From Chitinophagaceae bacterium (GTDB taxonomy: Bacteria > Bacteroidota > Bacteroidia > Chitinophagales > Chitinophagaceae), in assembly GCA_024103425.1 (NCBI GenBank), contig JAGFIS010000029.1, positions 186,001 through 250,000 on the forward strand: a stretch of 64,000 nucleotides of DNA. The letters are read 5' to 3'. Shown here one piece after another: positions 8,648-17,480 of this stretch (position 1 is its first letter; each line of letters begins with the position of its first letter). The position numbers were made by a program, and so were the translations under genes. The notes under the pieces were generated by a model. It made no database searches, was not told the origin of the DNA, and worked only from the letters and a program-made list of their open reading frames with translations.

Positions 8648-9391
8648 CTAATGAAGGTCTTCCATATCTTTCAGCAATTTACCTTTGTTCTCATTATCTG
8701 ATATGGAAATATAATGAATTGCATCATTATAGTTGCCGGTTTGCAGGAGCGCTAATCCTAAATACCAGTTCGCATCAGAAGAAAATGCACTCTCTTTATT
8801 GTTTACTATCTTCTTAAAATAATCGATTGACTTAGCAGCTTCACCCATTGCAAGATAACTGCTGGCGATAAAATAGTTCAATGTATCACTAGCCGGGTGC
8901 AACTGTAGCAGATTCATCCATCTTTGATTAGCCTCACTGTATTTTCCTGATTTATAATCAACCATTGCACGGTCAAACTCATAATTATCTGATAGCCCCA
9001 TTGCGGTCACCAGACCTGCATCAGGATAATAATACTCGGAAAAAAGTTTCTGATTACCAGAAACTGCCATGTGAGTAAGGATCGGCGAAACAATCAGAAA
9101 GATAACAACTGCCGCCGCAGCGAGTAAGCCGATATATAAAAGCCGACGTTTTTTATTACTGTGAGCAACGACTACTAACTTATTGCTCAAAGGAATTTTA
9201 CTCAACTGCTCTGTGAGCACTTTTTCGCGGATGGCGGTGATGGTAACCCTTACCTGCTCTACCTTCGCCCGCCAACTCTCATCCGTATCCAACCTGTGTC
9301 GGAAAGCAGCGGAGGTCTCGGGGGAAAGCTCTCCATTGAGATAACTCTCTATCTCTTCATATTCTTCCGGAGTTATTAAAATATCTTTCAT
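8648..9391 (-). CDS. Membrane protein with anti-sigma-like N-terminus and TPR C-terminus
   Basis: A 247-residue protein. The first ~75 residues are an acidic helical segment (EEYEEIESYLNGELSPETSAAF) resembling the cytoplasmic part of anti-sigma factors, without a HxxxCxxC zinc site. A single membrane helix spans about 80-105 (LLYIGLLAAAAVVIFLIVSPIL). The rest is TPR-like (GKYSEANQRWMNLLQLHP and GLALLQTGNYNDAIHYI) and should face the periplasm. Its start overlaps the sigma-factor stop as TGATG, so the two are translationally coupled. I infer that it holds the sigma factor at the membrane and senses through the TPR part; this is not shown by sequence alone. Confidence 0.8.
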   Translation of the reverse strand: MKDILITPEEYEEIESYLNGELSPETSAAFRHRLDTDESWRAKVEQVRVTITAIREKVLTEQLSKIPLSNKLVVVAHSNKKRRLLYIGLLAAAAVVIFLIVSPILTHMAVSGNQKLFSEYYYPDAGLVTAMGLSDNYEFDRAMVDYKSGKYSEANQRWMNLLQLHPASDTLNYFIASSYLAMGEAAKSIDYFKKIVNNKESAFSSDANWYLGLALLQTGNYNDAIHYISISDNENKGKLLKDMEDLH

Positions 9392-9906
9392 CAGGAATTA
9401 TGATTTATCAGATCTCTTAACTTTTGAATACAACGATACTTGGTGTTCCTTGCAGAAGCCTCCGTTAATCCCAGTGCTGTTGAAATATCTCTCAGTGATT
9501 CTTTAAAAAAATAAAATCTTGAAAGAATCTCCTTGCAACTATTGCCCAGAGCATCAAAATGAGCCTTTATCAACTCTATCTGCTTATCGATTTCATCATT
9601 ATAAAGCCCCTCATTCGTAACAGACTGAAAAAGGTGGCCTTCTGTCAATACGGTATCTTTAAAAGTCTTAGATCTCAACACATCAACCCATTTGTTTCTA
9701 CAAACCCGGAAGAGATAAGCATTAAAATCGGCTTCGCTTTCCGGTTTAAATCTTTCTAACTGAACATTTCTCCAAACTGTAAGGAATGATTCCTGATAAG
9801 TATCTTCAGCCTGAACCTCTGTTCCTCTGTTTGAAAGAATAAAATCTCTTACATACTCAAAATTCCTTCTGTAAAGATTTTCGAGCATTGAGCGATCGTG
9901 AGCCAT
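9391..9906 (-). CDS. ECF-type RNA polymerase sigma factor of the CHAT operon
   Basis: 171 residues with region 2 (DTYQESFLTVWRN and the AYLFRVCRNKWVDVLR core-binding helix, about residues 35-80) and region 4 with a helix-turn-helix (DISTALGLTEASARNTKYRCIQKL, about 139-162). It is the first gene of the operon and overlaps the TPR anti-sigma-like gene by one base, the usual order for a sigma factor and its membrane inhibitor. ECF sigma factors in this layout generally activate their own operon, so the CHAT protein is a likely regulon member. Confidence 0.9.
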   Translation of the reverse strand: MAHDRSMLENLYRRNFEYVRDFILSNRGTEVQAEDTYQESFLTVWRNVQLERFKPESEADFNAYLFRVCRNKWVDVLRSKTFKDTVLTEGHLFQSVTNEGLYNDEIDKQIELIKAHFDALGNSCKEILSRFYFFKESLRDISTALGLTEASARNTKYRCIQKLRDLINHNS

Positions 9907-10040
9907 TAATTGCTCACGAAAATGGTCAGCATCGTATTTTTTATTGTGGGTGATACTTGTCCTGATTATAGATTAACAAAGACAAGATATAAAAAAGCAT
10001 TAAATAACAAACAACTATAAAATTCCGCTTTCCACATCGC

Positions 10041-10082
10041 CTTCAAAAAAGGTTCATTCTACGTGCAGAGAATGAACCTTTT
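10041..10082 (-). terminator. Hairpin with T tract, orphan terminator or leader attenuator
   Basis: AAAAGGTTCATTCT (10047-10060) pairs perfectly with 10069-10082 around an 8-base loop. Six Ts follow on the minus strand. It lies about 140 bases before the sigma-factor gene. Confidence 0.6.
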
Positions 10083-10251
10083 ACCCACAAATAAAAAAAC
10101 ATCAATGAATAGCATTTGCTAATGCTCAATAATGTCCATTCTATACCATAATCGCGGAATTCAAAAAATGTCATCAAAAAACCTTCAAAAAAATGCAGGT
10201 TATCCCCGAAAATTTTTAAAATCAATAGAAATATCTGATAATCAATATGGT

Positions 10252-10299
10252 ATAAAAAAAATGTTACCGGAGATTTAATAATATTCTCCGGTAACATTT
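10252..10299 (-). terminator. Rho-independent terminator of the acyl-CoA dehydrogenase gene
   Basis: AAATGTTACCGGAGA (10259-10273) pairs with 10285-10299 (15 base pairs, 11-base loop). On the minus strand the stem is followed by an eight-T run, 30 bases after the gene's stop. Confidence 0.85.
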
Positions 10300-10330
10300 G
10301 AGATTAGCAACCCCTTTTTTAGACAATTCT

Positions 10331-12118
10331 TTAAATCTTATAAGAACCGGCCTCTAAAAGATGTTCACAAACAAGTCTTCTTGCTGATTTTGTATTATAC
10401 GGATCTGCTTTAGTGAAACGCTTTAACCCTAAAAGCATCATCTTCTGCTCATCACCTTCAGCAAATGCGTTAATGGCGTCCTTACCATACTTATTAATCT
10501 TATCGGCAGCATCAGTAAAGTAAACTCTCATAATGGCCTCTGTCAGTTCTTGCTTCTTACTATCAACCTTTCCGGTATTTTTCATTACGCGCAACAGAAT
10601 ACTCTCAGCAGTGAATGTGTGAATAGCCATATCTGCGATATTCATGATAATCTCCTGCTCGTCTGTCAGTTTGGTCATCAGTTTCTGAACTGCGGCACCG
10701 GCAACCATCAGAATTGCTTTTTTGAAGTTGGCAACCATCTTCAACTCTTTATCAAACTGTCCGTCTTCATCTCCACCAAAATCAGGAATACTCATCAGTT
10801 CTTTCTGTACTTCCATTGCCGGCCCCATGAGATCGAGTCGTCCTTTCATGGCACGCTTAAGCATCATATCTACCGTCAGCAAGCGGTTTATTTCATTTGT
10901 TCCTTCAAAGATGCGGTTGATCCTGCTATCGCGATATCCGCGGCTGATGTTGTACTCGTCGCTGAAACCATTACCTCCGTGAATCTGTACTCCTTCATCC
11001 ACTACGTAATCCAGCACCTCGCTCCCTTTTACTTTCAGCATCGCACACTCAATTGCGTATTCCTCAGCGGCACCCAACAAAGCTTCATTAAACGGTTTTC
11101 CTTCGGCAAGCAGTTCTGCTTCTTTTTCATCAATCCAGTTAGATGTTCTGAAAAGAGCACTTTCGGTGGCGTAAATCTCAATCGCCATTTGTGCCAGTTT
11201 ATGCTTGATAGCCCCAAAGTTTGCAATTGCGGTTTTAAACTGTTCTCTTGTTTTTGCATATTCAATAGAATCTGCCATTGCCAGCTTAGCCCCACCCAGA
11301 ACTGCAGCAGCAAGTTTCAACCTTCCGATGTTCAGGATATTAAACGCAATGATGTGTCCGCGGCCAATCTCGCCCAACACATTTTCTACCGGCACTTTAC
11401 AATCCTGGAAATACAACTGAACGGTGCTGCTCCCGTGAATACCCATTTTGTGCTCTTCAGCACCCTGGGTAAATCCTTCAGCACCACGCTCGATAATGAA
11501 AGCTGTGAACTTCTCGCCGTCGATCTTAGCAAAGACCGTATATACATCAGCAAAACCTCCGTTCGTAATCCACACCTTCTGACCATTGAGAATATAATGT
11601 TTACCATCTTCACTCAGAACAGCCGTTGTCTTTGCTCCGAGTGCATCACTACCGCTTCCGGGCTCTGTCAAGCCATAGCTTGCTTTCCACTCTCCTGATG
11701 CGAGTTTCGGAATATATTTCTGCTTCTGCTCTTCAGTTCCGAAATAAAGTATGGGTAGCGTACCAATTCCCGTATGGGCGCTCAAAGCCACACTGAAAGA
11801 ATAGCCTGCTCCCAGCGCTTCAGTCAGCAATGTAGTGGTAATGAAGTCCTTTCCCATTCCGCCGTATTCTTCGGGGATAGAGGTAGAGAGCAGCCCTTGC
11901 TCGCCTGCTTTTTCCAAAAGAGAGGGCATCAGGCCGGGTTCTTTGTTGTCGATCCTGTTTATTATCGGATGCACCTCAGTATCCAGAAACTGGCGGCACA
12001 TCTCAAGAATCATAATCTGTTCTTCTGAATAATCTTCGGGAGTGAATATATCGTTTGCATCTCCCGCCTTTATGAGCCACTCTCCTCCTGAAATTGGCTT
12101 CTTTGTGTTTGTTTCCAT
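10331..12118 (-). CDS. Acyl-CoA dehydrogenase
   Basis: A 595-residue flavoenzyme that introduces the alpha-beta double bond into acyl-CoA in beta-oxidation. The N-terminal and middle domains carry the family motifs: GLTEPGSGSDALGAKTTA near residue 155, GQKVWITNGGFADVYTVFA near 185, and in the third domain YAKTREQFKTAIANFGAIKHKLA and the VQIHGGNGFSDEY / RIFEGTNEINRLL stretch. It is about 200 residues longer than short-chain dehydrogenases because of a C-terminal helical extension (after about 430), like the very-long-chain type. A MarR gene lies upstream on the same strand with a gap of 107 bases, and a strong terminator follows. Confidence 0.95.
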   Translation of the reverse strand: METNTKKPISGGEWLIKAGDANDIFTPEDYSEEQIMILEMCRQFLDTEVHPIINRIDNKEPGLMPSLLEKAGEQGLLSTSIPEEYGGMGKDFITTTLLTEALGAGYSFSVALSAHTGIGTLPILYFGTEEQKQKYIPKLASGEWKASYGLTEPGSGSDALGAKTTAVLSEDGKHYILNGQKVWITNGGFADVYTVFAKIDGEKFTAFIIERGAEGFTQGAEEHKMGIHGSSTVQLYFQDCKVPVENVLGEIGRGHIIAFNILNIGRLKLAAAVLGGAKLAMADSIEYAKTREQFKTAIANFGAIKHKLAQMAIEIYATESALFRTSNWIDEKEAELLAEGKPFNEALLGAAEEYAIECAMLKVKGSEVLDYVVDEGVQIHGGNGFSDEYNISRGYRDSRINRIFEGTNEINRLLTVDMMLKRAMKGRLDLMGPAMEVQKELMSIPDFGGDEDGQFDKELKMVANFKKAILMVAGAAVQKLMTKLTDEQEIIMNIADMAIHTFTAESILLRVMKNTGKVDSKKQELTEAIMRVYFTDAADKINKYGKDAINAFAEGDEQKMMLLGLKRFTKADPYNTKSARRLVCEHLLEAGSYKI

Positions 12119-12225
12119 ATCGATTTTATTTTAAGATAACTTGTTTCTGTTTTATCTCTCGCGTTCTTCAAAAGGAACAAAATGATTCCATCAACAATTA
12201 CGCCACTGTCGCATCTTTCTACACC

Positions 12226-12666
12226 TTACCTCAGATTGTCATATACTTTCTGTAAAACCTCTTTAGCAAGATCTATCTGTTTTTTAGGTACCCCTGCCAA
12301 AGCCTCATTCAGTGTCCGGTTGGCCACTTTCATAGCTTCCTCCTCCATCTTTTTTCCTTCTGTCGTAAGAAAAATCAGATTGACTCTTCTGTCTTTCTTA
12401 TCTCCAACCCGCTTTACCAATTTATTCTTTTCGAGATTATCTACAAGGCGTGTAACACTGGGTTTATCTCTGAAGGTTGCGTCGCACAACTGTTGCTGAC
12501 TCCGGCCATCTTCCTTCCACAGGTGATACAGAATACTCCATTGCTCAATGGTAGTGTCCACCCCTGCTTCCTTAAAATTTTTCTGAAGTCTGCGGGCGAT
12601 GGCTACCGAAGCTTTTCCGGTTATAAAGCTGTACAGTTCCCCTCTTTTAAATTGGTTGTCGCTCAT
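12226..12666 (-). CDS. MarR-family transcriptional regulator
   Basis: 146 residues with a central winged helix-turn-helix: EQWSILYHLWKEDGRSQQQLCDATF, then RDKPSVTRLVDNLEKNKLVKRVGDKKDRRVNLIFLT (recognition helix and wing). N- and C-terminal helices would form the dimer interface. It closely resembles the second MarR in the window (27450-27905), and both genes carry the same palindrome just before their start. It precedes the acyl-CoA dehydrogenase gene on the same strand and so may respond to a fatty-acid-related ligand; that ligand is a guess. Confidence 0.93.
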   Translation of the reverse strand: MSDNQFKRGELYSFITGKASVAIARRLQKNFKEAGVDTTIEQWSILYHLWKEDGRSQQQLCDATFRDKPSVTRLVDNLEKNKLVKRVGDKKDRRVNLIFLTTEGKKMEEEAMKVANRTLNEALAGVPKKQIDLAKEVLQKVYDNLR

Positions 12667-12669
12667 ACC

Positions 12670-12683
12670 GTTGTTTATGCAAC
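12670..12683. promoter_or_regulatory. Palindromic MarR operator candidate, GTTG-N6-CAAC
   Basis: GTTGTTTATGCAAC lies 3 bases before the marR start codon and just downstream of its -7 box. It matches the palindrome in the other marR promoter at 27429-27442 at 11 of 14 positions. Confidence 0.6.
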
Positions 12684-12688
12684 TAATA

Positions 12689-12696
12689 CAAAAGTA
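12689..12696 (-). promoter_or_regulatory. -7 box for the marR/acyl-CoA dehydrogenase transcript
   Basis: The minus strand reads TACTTTTG, an exact TAnnTTTG match. The predicted transcription start falls at the edge of the GTTG-N6-CAAC palindrome. Confidence 0.5.
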
Positions 12697-12720
12697 TAAT
12701 AATTACCGGATTAAAAAAAT

Positions 12721-12728
12721 TAATTTTG
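12721..12728 (+). promoter_or_regulatory. -7 box for the glycosyltransferase gene
   Basis: TAATTTTG, an exact TAnnTTTG match 25 bases before the GTG start at 12754 and divergent from the marR promoter. Confidence 0.45.
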
Positions 12729-12753
12729 CAATATCTTTTTTAAAGAATAATTC

Positions 12754-13935
12754 GTGCTATTCATTGCATTCACCATACTATTATTTACCCTGTACGGAGG
12801 ATTATTTCTCTACTACAGAAAAGCCTGGAAAGATATTCCCGATGATGAAATAGCGATTGTTCCCCCCTCCTCTCTTCCGTTTGTAACGGTAATTATCCCC
12901 GCAAGAAATGAACAGCAAAGAATCGGTAATTGCCTTAAATCTCTTACAGAGCAAACTTATCCAAAGGAGCAGTTTGAGGTTCTTGTAATTAATGACTTTT
13001 CCGAAGACAGCACCTCAGATGTCGTCAGGGATTTTTCTATAGGATTTCCTCAAATCAAACTAATCGAACTCAGTGATTATGCAGATAAGAATGCTATAAG
13101 AGCTTATAAGAAAAAAGCCATAGAAACAGGAGTTTCTCTTGCTCAAGGAGATCTGATTATCACTACAGATGCTGATTGTACCGTACCTCCACGATGGATA
13201 GAAACCATTGCCGGATTCCGGTATTCAAAAGACGCGGAGATGATTGCTGCTCCCGTCTTGCTTACGATACCTGAAAAAGGGAAACCGGGCTTCAAGCCTT
13301 TCTATATTTTTCAGATACTGGATTTTATGACGTTGCAGGGAATCACAGGCGCAGCCCTTCACAAGCAGTTTCACTATATGGCTAACGGTGCAAATTTTTC
13401 ATATTCAAAAAGACTATTCAAGGAAGTAGGTGGCTTCAGAAATATCGATGATATTCCTACAGGAGACGATATGTTATTAGTAGAAAAGGCTGCGTCACAA
13501 AATAAAGATGTAATATTCTACCTGAAGAGCCGGATGGCTATTGTATCAACTCCTGCAGAGCCAACATTGAGCCTTTTCTTTCATCAAAGAATCCGCTGGG
13601 CCAGTAAATCAACCAGGTACCAGGACTATAAAATAAAAGCTGTTCTTTCTCTTATCTATTTGGCAAACGCCTGGATATTTCTAACCGCTGTTTCTGCTTT
13701 TTTTGTTTCTAAACTGGAATTTTTACTGCTGATTATATTTGCAATCAAGGTCGCAGCAGAATTATCATTCCTCTTCCCCGTAAGCAAGTTCTTCAACCGG
13801 CGAAATCTTCTTTGGTGGTTCGTACCACTCCAGCCCTTCCATATTATTTATATCCTTTTCGCCGGATGGATGGGCGTCTTCGGAAGCTATCACTGGAGGG
13901 GAAGGAAAATCATCAAATCGCAACGAAAGGTGTAA
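12754..13935 (+). CDS. Membrane-bound family 2 glycosyltransferase
   Basis: 393 residues. An N-terminal membrane helix (residues 2-22) is followed by a GT-A domain with FVTVIIPARNE, the VINDFSEDSTSD segment, the metal-binding TDAD motif (about residue 130) and a QxxRW motif (HQRIRWASK, about 275), as in processive, membrane-embedded GT2 enzymes. Two to three membrane helices follow (LIYLANAWIFLTAVSAFFV and later). The start is a GTG; no in-frame ATG lies upstream before a stop. The sugar and acceptor cannot be told, and no other glycan gene is adjacent. Confidence 0.88.
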   Translation: MLFIAFTILLFTLYGGLFLYYRKAWKDIPDDEIAIVPPSSLPFVTVIIPARNEQQRIGNCLKSLTEQTYPKEQFEVLVINDFSEDSTSDVVRDFSIGFPQIKLIELSDYADKNAIRAYKKKAIETGVSLAQGDLIITTDADCTVPPRWIETIAGFRYSKDAEMIAAPVLLTIPEKGKPGFKPFYIFQILDFMTLQGITGAALHKQFHYMANGANFSYSKRLFKEVGGFRNIDDIPTGDDMLLVEKAASQNKDVIFYLKSRMAIVSTPAEPTLSLFFHQRIRWASKSTRYQDYKIKAVLSLIYLANAWIFLTAVSAFFVSKLEFLLLIIFAIKVAAELSFLFPVSKFFNRRNLLWWFVPLQPFHIIYILFAGWMGVFGSYHWRGRKIIKSQRKV

Positions 13936-13949
13936 CATTGTAAAACATC

Positions 13950-14906
13950 ATGAAGATACACACGCGCATTACGGAACTTTTGAAAACTGACCTTCCCATT
14001 ATCCAGGCGGGAATGATATGGACGAGCGGGTGGCGGCTTGCCGCTGCGGTAAGCAATAACGGTGGTCTGGGTGTGATTGGTTCAGGGAGCATGTACCCTC
14101 ATGTTCTGGATGAGCACCTTACTAAACTGAAAGAAGCTACAGACAGACCCTTCGCAGTTAATCTCCCACTTTTCTACCCCGATATAGATGCCCATCTCGA
14201 TAATATCTTCAAACACGAGGTAAAAATCGTCATCACTTCAGCAGGTAATCCGGCAAAATATACCCCGCTCCTGAAAGACAAAGGCATTACCGTTATCCAC
14301 GTAGTACCCGGAAAGAAATTTGCAGAAAAGTCTCAACAGGCAGGCTGCGATGCAGTGATTGCAGAGGGTTTCGAAGCCGGAGGTCATAACGGACGTGAAG
14401 AGACGACCAGTATGGTTCTTATCCCGCTCGTCTGTCAGGCAGTTGACATTCCTGTAATAGCAGCTGGCGGTATTGCCACCGGTCGGCAAGTGGCTGCAGC
14501 GATGGCTCTGGGAGCCGAAGGGGTTCAAATCGGCAGCCGTTTTGTCGCCAGCGAGGAATCTTCTTCGCACATCAACTTTAAGAATGCCATAGTTCAATCT
14601 AAAGAAGGAGATACCGTCTTGACACTTAAAGAACTGATGCCGGTGCGATTGCTCAAAAACAAATTCTACAACGATGTGTTGGCAGCCTACGAAAGAAATG
14701 CTTCCAAAGAAGAGCTTGCAGCATTGCTGGGGAGAGCAAGGGCAAAGCGTGGCATCTTTGAAGGGGATTTGGAAGAGGGCGAACTGGAGATCGGACAGGC
14801 TGCTGCACTCATCAATAATATCATGCCCGCAGCAGAAATATTGAAAGAAATATACAACGAATTCAAATCCACCCTAAACGATCTAAACCGGAAATTCCGG
14901 CAGTAA
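13950..14906 (+). CDS. Nitronate monooxygenase / 2-nitropropane dioxygenase-like flavoprotein
   Basis: A 318-residue FMN-dependent TIM-barrel protein. It shows the family pattern PIIQAGMIWTSGWRLAAAVSNNGGLGVIG at the N-terminus, AEGFEAGGHNG (the GGH substrate-site motif, about residue 145), and the FMN phosphate-binding AAGGIATGRQVAAAMALGAEGVQIGSRF at about 173-200. Relatives include nitronate monooxygenases and FabK enoyl-ACP reductases; the GHNG pattern favours the former, but the natural substrate is uncertain. It starts 14 bases after the glycosyltransferase stop and may be co-transcribed. Confidence 0.88.
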   Translation: MKIHTRITELLKTDLPIIQAGMIWTSGWRLAAAVSNNGGLGVIGSGSMYPHVLDEHLTKLKEATDRPFAVNLPLFYPDIDAHLDNIFKHEVKIVITSAGNPAKYTPLLKDKGITVIHVVPGKKFAEKSQQAGCDAVIAEGFEAGGHNGREETTSMVLIPLVCQAVDIPVIAAGGIATGRQVAAAMALGAEGVQIGSRFVASEESSSHINFKNAIVQSKEGDTVLTLKELMPVRLLKNKFYNDVLAAYERNASKEELAALLGRARAKRGIFEGDLEEGELEIGQAAALINNIMPAAEILKEIYNEFKSTLNDLNRKFRQ

Positions 14907-15029
14907 AGCTTTACCTTGCAGAAATAAATGAGTAAAAAGGGCGTTTTCAAAGAAGGAAATCCATTTGTAATTACAAAAACCTTACTTAAAATTACCATCG
15001 CATCGACTATACCCCGCAAAATAATATAC

Positions 15030-15037
15030 TATATTTG
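15030..15037 (+). promoter_or_regulatory. -7 box for the exopolysaccharide export operon
   Basis: TATATTTG matches TAnnTTTG; the start codon follows 48 bases downstream. A -33 element is not evident. Confidence 0.35.
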
Positions 15038-15085
15038 GGCGGTGAAAAATAGTACCATACTACACAATTCCTAACAAACTCAAAG

Positions 15086-17476
15086 ATGACACGTAATCGT
15101 GAAGCTGTTTATATAAAGTTTTTCTTTATACTATTCTTTTCGGCTTTTTGTTTTATAAATCCGTCTACCCTCGCAGCTCAAGACATAAAAGGGATACCTC
15201 CTGATGTCAAAATTGATCCGGAAATCCTAAAAAATGCCTCTGCAGCCGAACTGCAAAGATTGCTTTCAGACAACAACAAAACAGGAGAGCAGGCTGGCGA
15301 TGATCTGCACAAGCAGGCTCAAAAAACATTGGACAGTGTAGATATAAAAAAAGATGATATCAGGAAAAGTACAACCGGACCGTCTGATGTTTACGGTGCC
15401 GATCTTTTTCGCAACACACAAATACTTTCTCTTTCCGCACTCAACACCCCCCCTGATGATTACCCGATAGGAGTAGGCGACAATATCGTAGTAACCTTAT
15501 GGGGAGGGGCAGACTTTGAACAAGAGTACGTGGTGGGAAGAGACGGTTCTATTTTTCCGAGAGGATTGGGAAAGATAACCGTCCAGGGATTGCCTTTCGC
15601 TCAGGCACGTGAAATTATTATGGGGAGATTCAGGCGTGTCGTCCCCGGAGGCACTAAAATCTCTGTTGCTCTCGGACAGCCGAGATCAATAGTAGTACAG
15701 GTTTCAGGTAATGTCGAGACCCCGGGTCCGGTAGTAGTATCAGCTTTCACCAATGCTATGAATGTTGTAGCACTCGCAGGTGGTGTAACCGAACACGGTA
15801 ACCTTAGAAGAATTTTAGTGTCGAGAAATGGAAAAGTCATAGACTCAATTGACGTCTATAAATATCTCTTCAACGGAGATTACGGAAATCAGGTTTACCT
15901 TGAAAATAATGATTTCATCATCGTTCCGTTTTACGACAAAAAAGTACTTGCAACAGGTCAGTTTAAAAGACCGATGTACTATCAACTCCGCGAAGATGAA
16001 GGTATCAGCGATCTGATTCGTTATGCCGGTGGTTTCACCTCTGACGCATACGCTTCTTCTGCCAACATTATCCGTAGCGATAATGAGCAGCAAACTATCA
16101 AAACAATTAATCTGAAGGCTATCGGTATGAAGGCATCAGGCCAGACTGTAGATGAACCTCTGAAGGACGGAGATATCATAGCTGTAAACCTTATCAATCC
16201 CGGACTCAGAAACCGAATTGTTATCAGGGGGGCAGTAGCTTATCCAAACCTCTATGAAGTTAGAGAAGGTGACAGGTTGTTTGACGTTATCAATCGCGCA
16301 GGAGGCATTACACCCAATACATACCTTGACAGAGCATATATCTACAGGGGGGCCGCAGATTCTGCAACTACGGATCCCACGCGTGTAAGTGTTAACCTTA
16401 AGGATTTAAACAAAAATCTGAACAGCCCTGACAACCTGCCGATTTATGCTAATGACGTTATTGAATTATTCAGCCGCAATCAGTTTGATGAAAGAAAGTC
16501 TGTAACCATTCAGGGAGAAGTAAGGAAGCCCGGCACATACGAGAAGTATGGTAAGATGACACTTAAAGACTTGCTGTACTTCGCTAATGGCCTGCTTCCA
16601 AGTGCAGAGTATGGCAAAATAGTGATTTCCAGAGTAGTTGAATACGATTCAACCGGACGTTTCATGACTCCTGTAAATAATACCGTTCTTACCTATTCGG
16701 TCAATAAGGATCTGGCGCTGGATAATGCAACAGAAGAAATCGTGTTAATGCCATTTGATCAGGTAATAGTAAGAAGAAATCCACAGTTTAATCTCCAGAA
16801 CAACATACAGATTACCGGGCAGGTGCTTTACCCGGGTACTTATCCCAAAATTGATCCGCTAGAAAAGCTGTCGTCATTCATTAACAGAGCAGGAGGAGTA
16901 ACAAACCAGGGAAATCTTGCAGGAGCACTTTTATACCGCCTAAAAGACAGTACAACCAGCAAGGTTAGTCCGAAGAGAATCAGTCAGGCCGTCGTTACAG
17001 ATTCTCTGTTACAAGAGTTAGGAGTACACAGAGAAGAAAAAGCAGAATATGTAGCAATAGATCTGGATAAAGCACTCTCTGATCCGGGAGGAAAATACGA
17101 TATCCCGATGATGGCAGGCGATATCTTATATATCCCTCAATTCAACCCGACTGTATCTATTCAAGGTAAAGTTCAAAATAACTTCACTGTTTTCTACGAA
17201 AAAGGGAAAACCGGTGCGAAGTATTATATCGATCAGGCCGGTGGATTTAGTCAACGACCATGGCGAAAACGCATTTACGTGACCTATGCAAACGGCACCA
17301 GCAAGAGCACAAAGAATATCGGCTTTATACATATCTATCCGAAAGTAGAGGCAGGCAGTACCATCATTGTTCCGGAACGGCCCGAACCCAAGGGATTTGG
17401 TGACAAAGGCACACAGATCTTAGCAACCACCATCCCGGTCCTTATTGCTTATTTACTTACCCAAATTAAATGGTGA
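15086..17476 (+). CDS. SLBB-domain polysaccharide export outer-membrane protein (Wza-like)
   Basis: 796 residues with a signal peptide (FFFILFFSAFCFINPSTLAAQ). A polysaccharide export domain begins near 125 (DDYPIGVGDNIVVTLWGGADFEQ and VGRDGSIFPRGLGKITVQGL). At least five SLBB-type beta-grasp repeats follow, each with a VQVSGNVETPGP- or ITGQVLYPGTYPK-like strand and an AGG turn. A final hydrophobic segment (ILATTIPVLIAYLLTQI) may be the membrane-inserting helix. It should form the outer-membrane/periplasmic channel for an exopolysaccharide. The next gene starts 4 bases later and encodes the matching chain-length protein. Confidence 0.93.
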   Translation: MTRNREAVYIKFFFILFFSAFCFINPSTLAAQDIKGIPPDVKIDPEILKNASAAELQRLLSDNNKTGEQAGDDLHKQAQKTLDSVDIKKDDIRKSTTGPSDVYGADLFRNTQILSLSALNTPPDDYPIGVGDNIVVTLWGGADFEQEYVVGRDGSIFPRGLGKITVQGLPFAQAREIIMGRFRRVVPGGTKISVALGQPRSIVVQVSGNVETPGPVVVSAFTNAMNVVALAGGVTEHGNLRRILVSRNGKVIDSIDVYKYLFNGDYGNQVYLENNDFIIVPFYDKKVLATGQFKRPMYYQLREDEGISDLIRYAGGFTSDAYASSANIIRSDNEQQTIKTINLKAIGMKASGQTVDEPLKDGDIIAVNLINPGLRNRIVIRGAVAYPNLYEVREGDRLFDVINRAGGITPNTYLDRAYIYRGAADSATTDPTRVSVNLKDLNKNLNSPDNLPIYANDVIELFSRNQFDERKSVTIQGEVRKPGTYEKYGKMTLKDLLYFANGLLPSAEYGKIVISRVVEYDSTGRFMTPVNNTVLTYSVNKDLALDNATEEIVLMPFDQVIVRRNPQFNLQNNIQITGQVLYPGTYPKIDPLEKLSSFINRAGGVTNQGNLAGALLYRLKDSTTSKVSPKRISQAVVTDSLLQELGVHREEKAEYVAIDLDKALSDPGGKYDIPMMAGDILYIPQFNPTVSIQGKVQNNFTVFYEKGKTGAKYYIDQAGGFSQRPWRKRIYVTYANGTSKSTKNIGFIHIYPKVEAGSTIIVPERPEPKGFGDKGTQILATTIPVLIAYLLTQIKW

Positions 17477-17480
17477 TAAA

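Larger units (their letters stand above)
9907..10330. other. 424-base intergenic region with two terminator hairpins
   Basis: It separates the sigma-TPR-CHAT operon from the acyl-CoA dehydrogenase gene on the same strand. It holds two strong hairpins with minus-strand T tracts and an AT-rich stretch between them with a small inverted repeat (AGCATT/AATGCT, 10111-10126). No convincing protein-coding frame is seen. The hairpin nearer the sigma gene has no gene to serve, so it may end a small RNA or act in the operon leader. Confidence 0.5.

Noticed and set aside
10043..10297. An 84-codon minus-strand frame between the two terminators
   Set aside because: It begins inside one terminator stem and runs through the other; composition is Phe/Leu-rich and AT-driven. 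No homology is recognisable.
10550..11698. A 382-codon open frame on the plus strand inside the acyl-CoA dehydrogenase gene
   Set aside because: It is exactly antisense to a clear, conserved enzyme, rich in Cys, His and Phe, and shows no recognisable domain. Codon structure of the minus-strand gene explains it.
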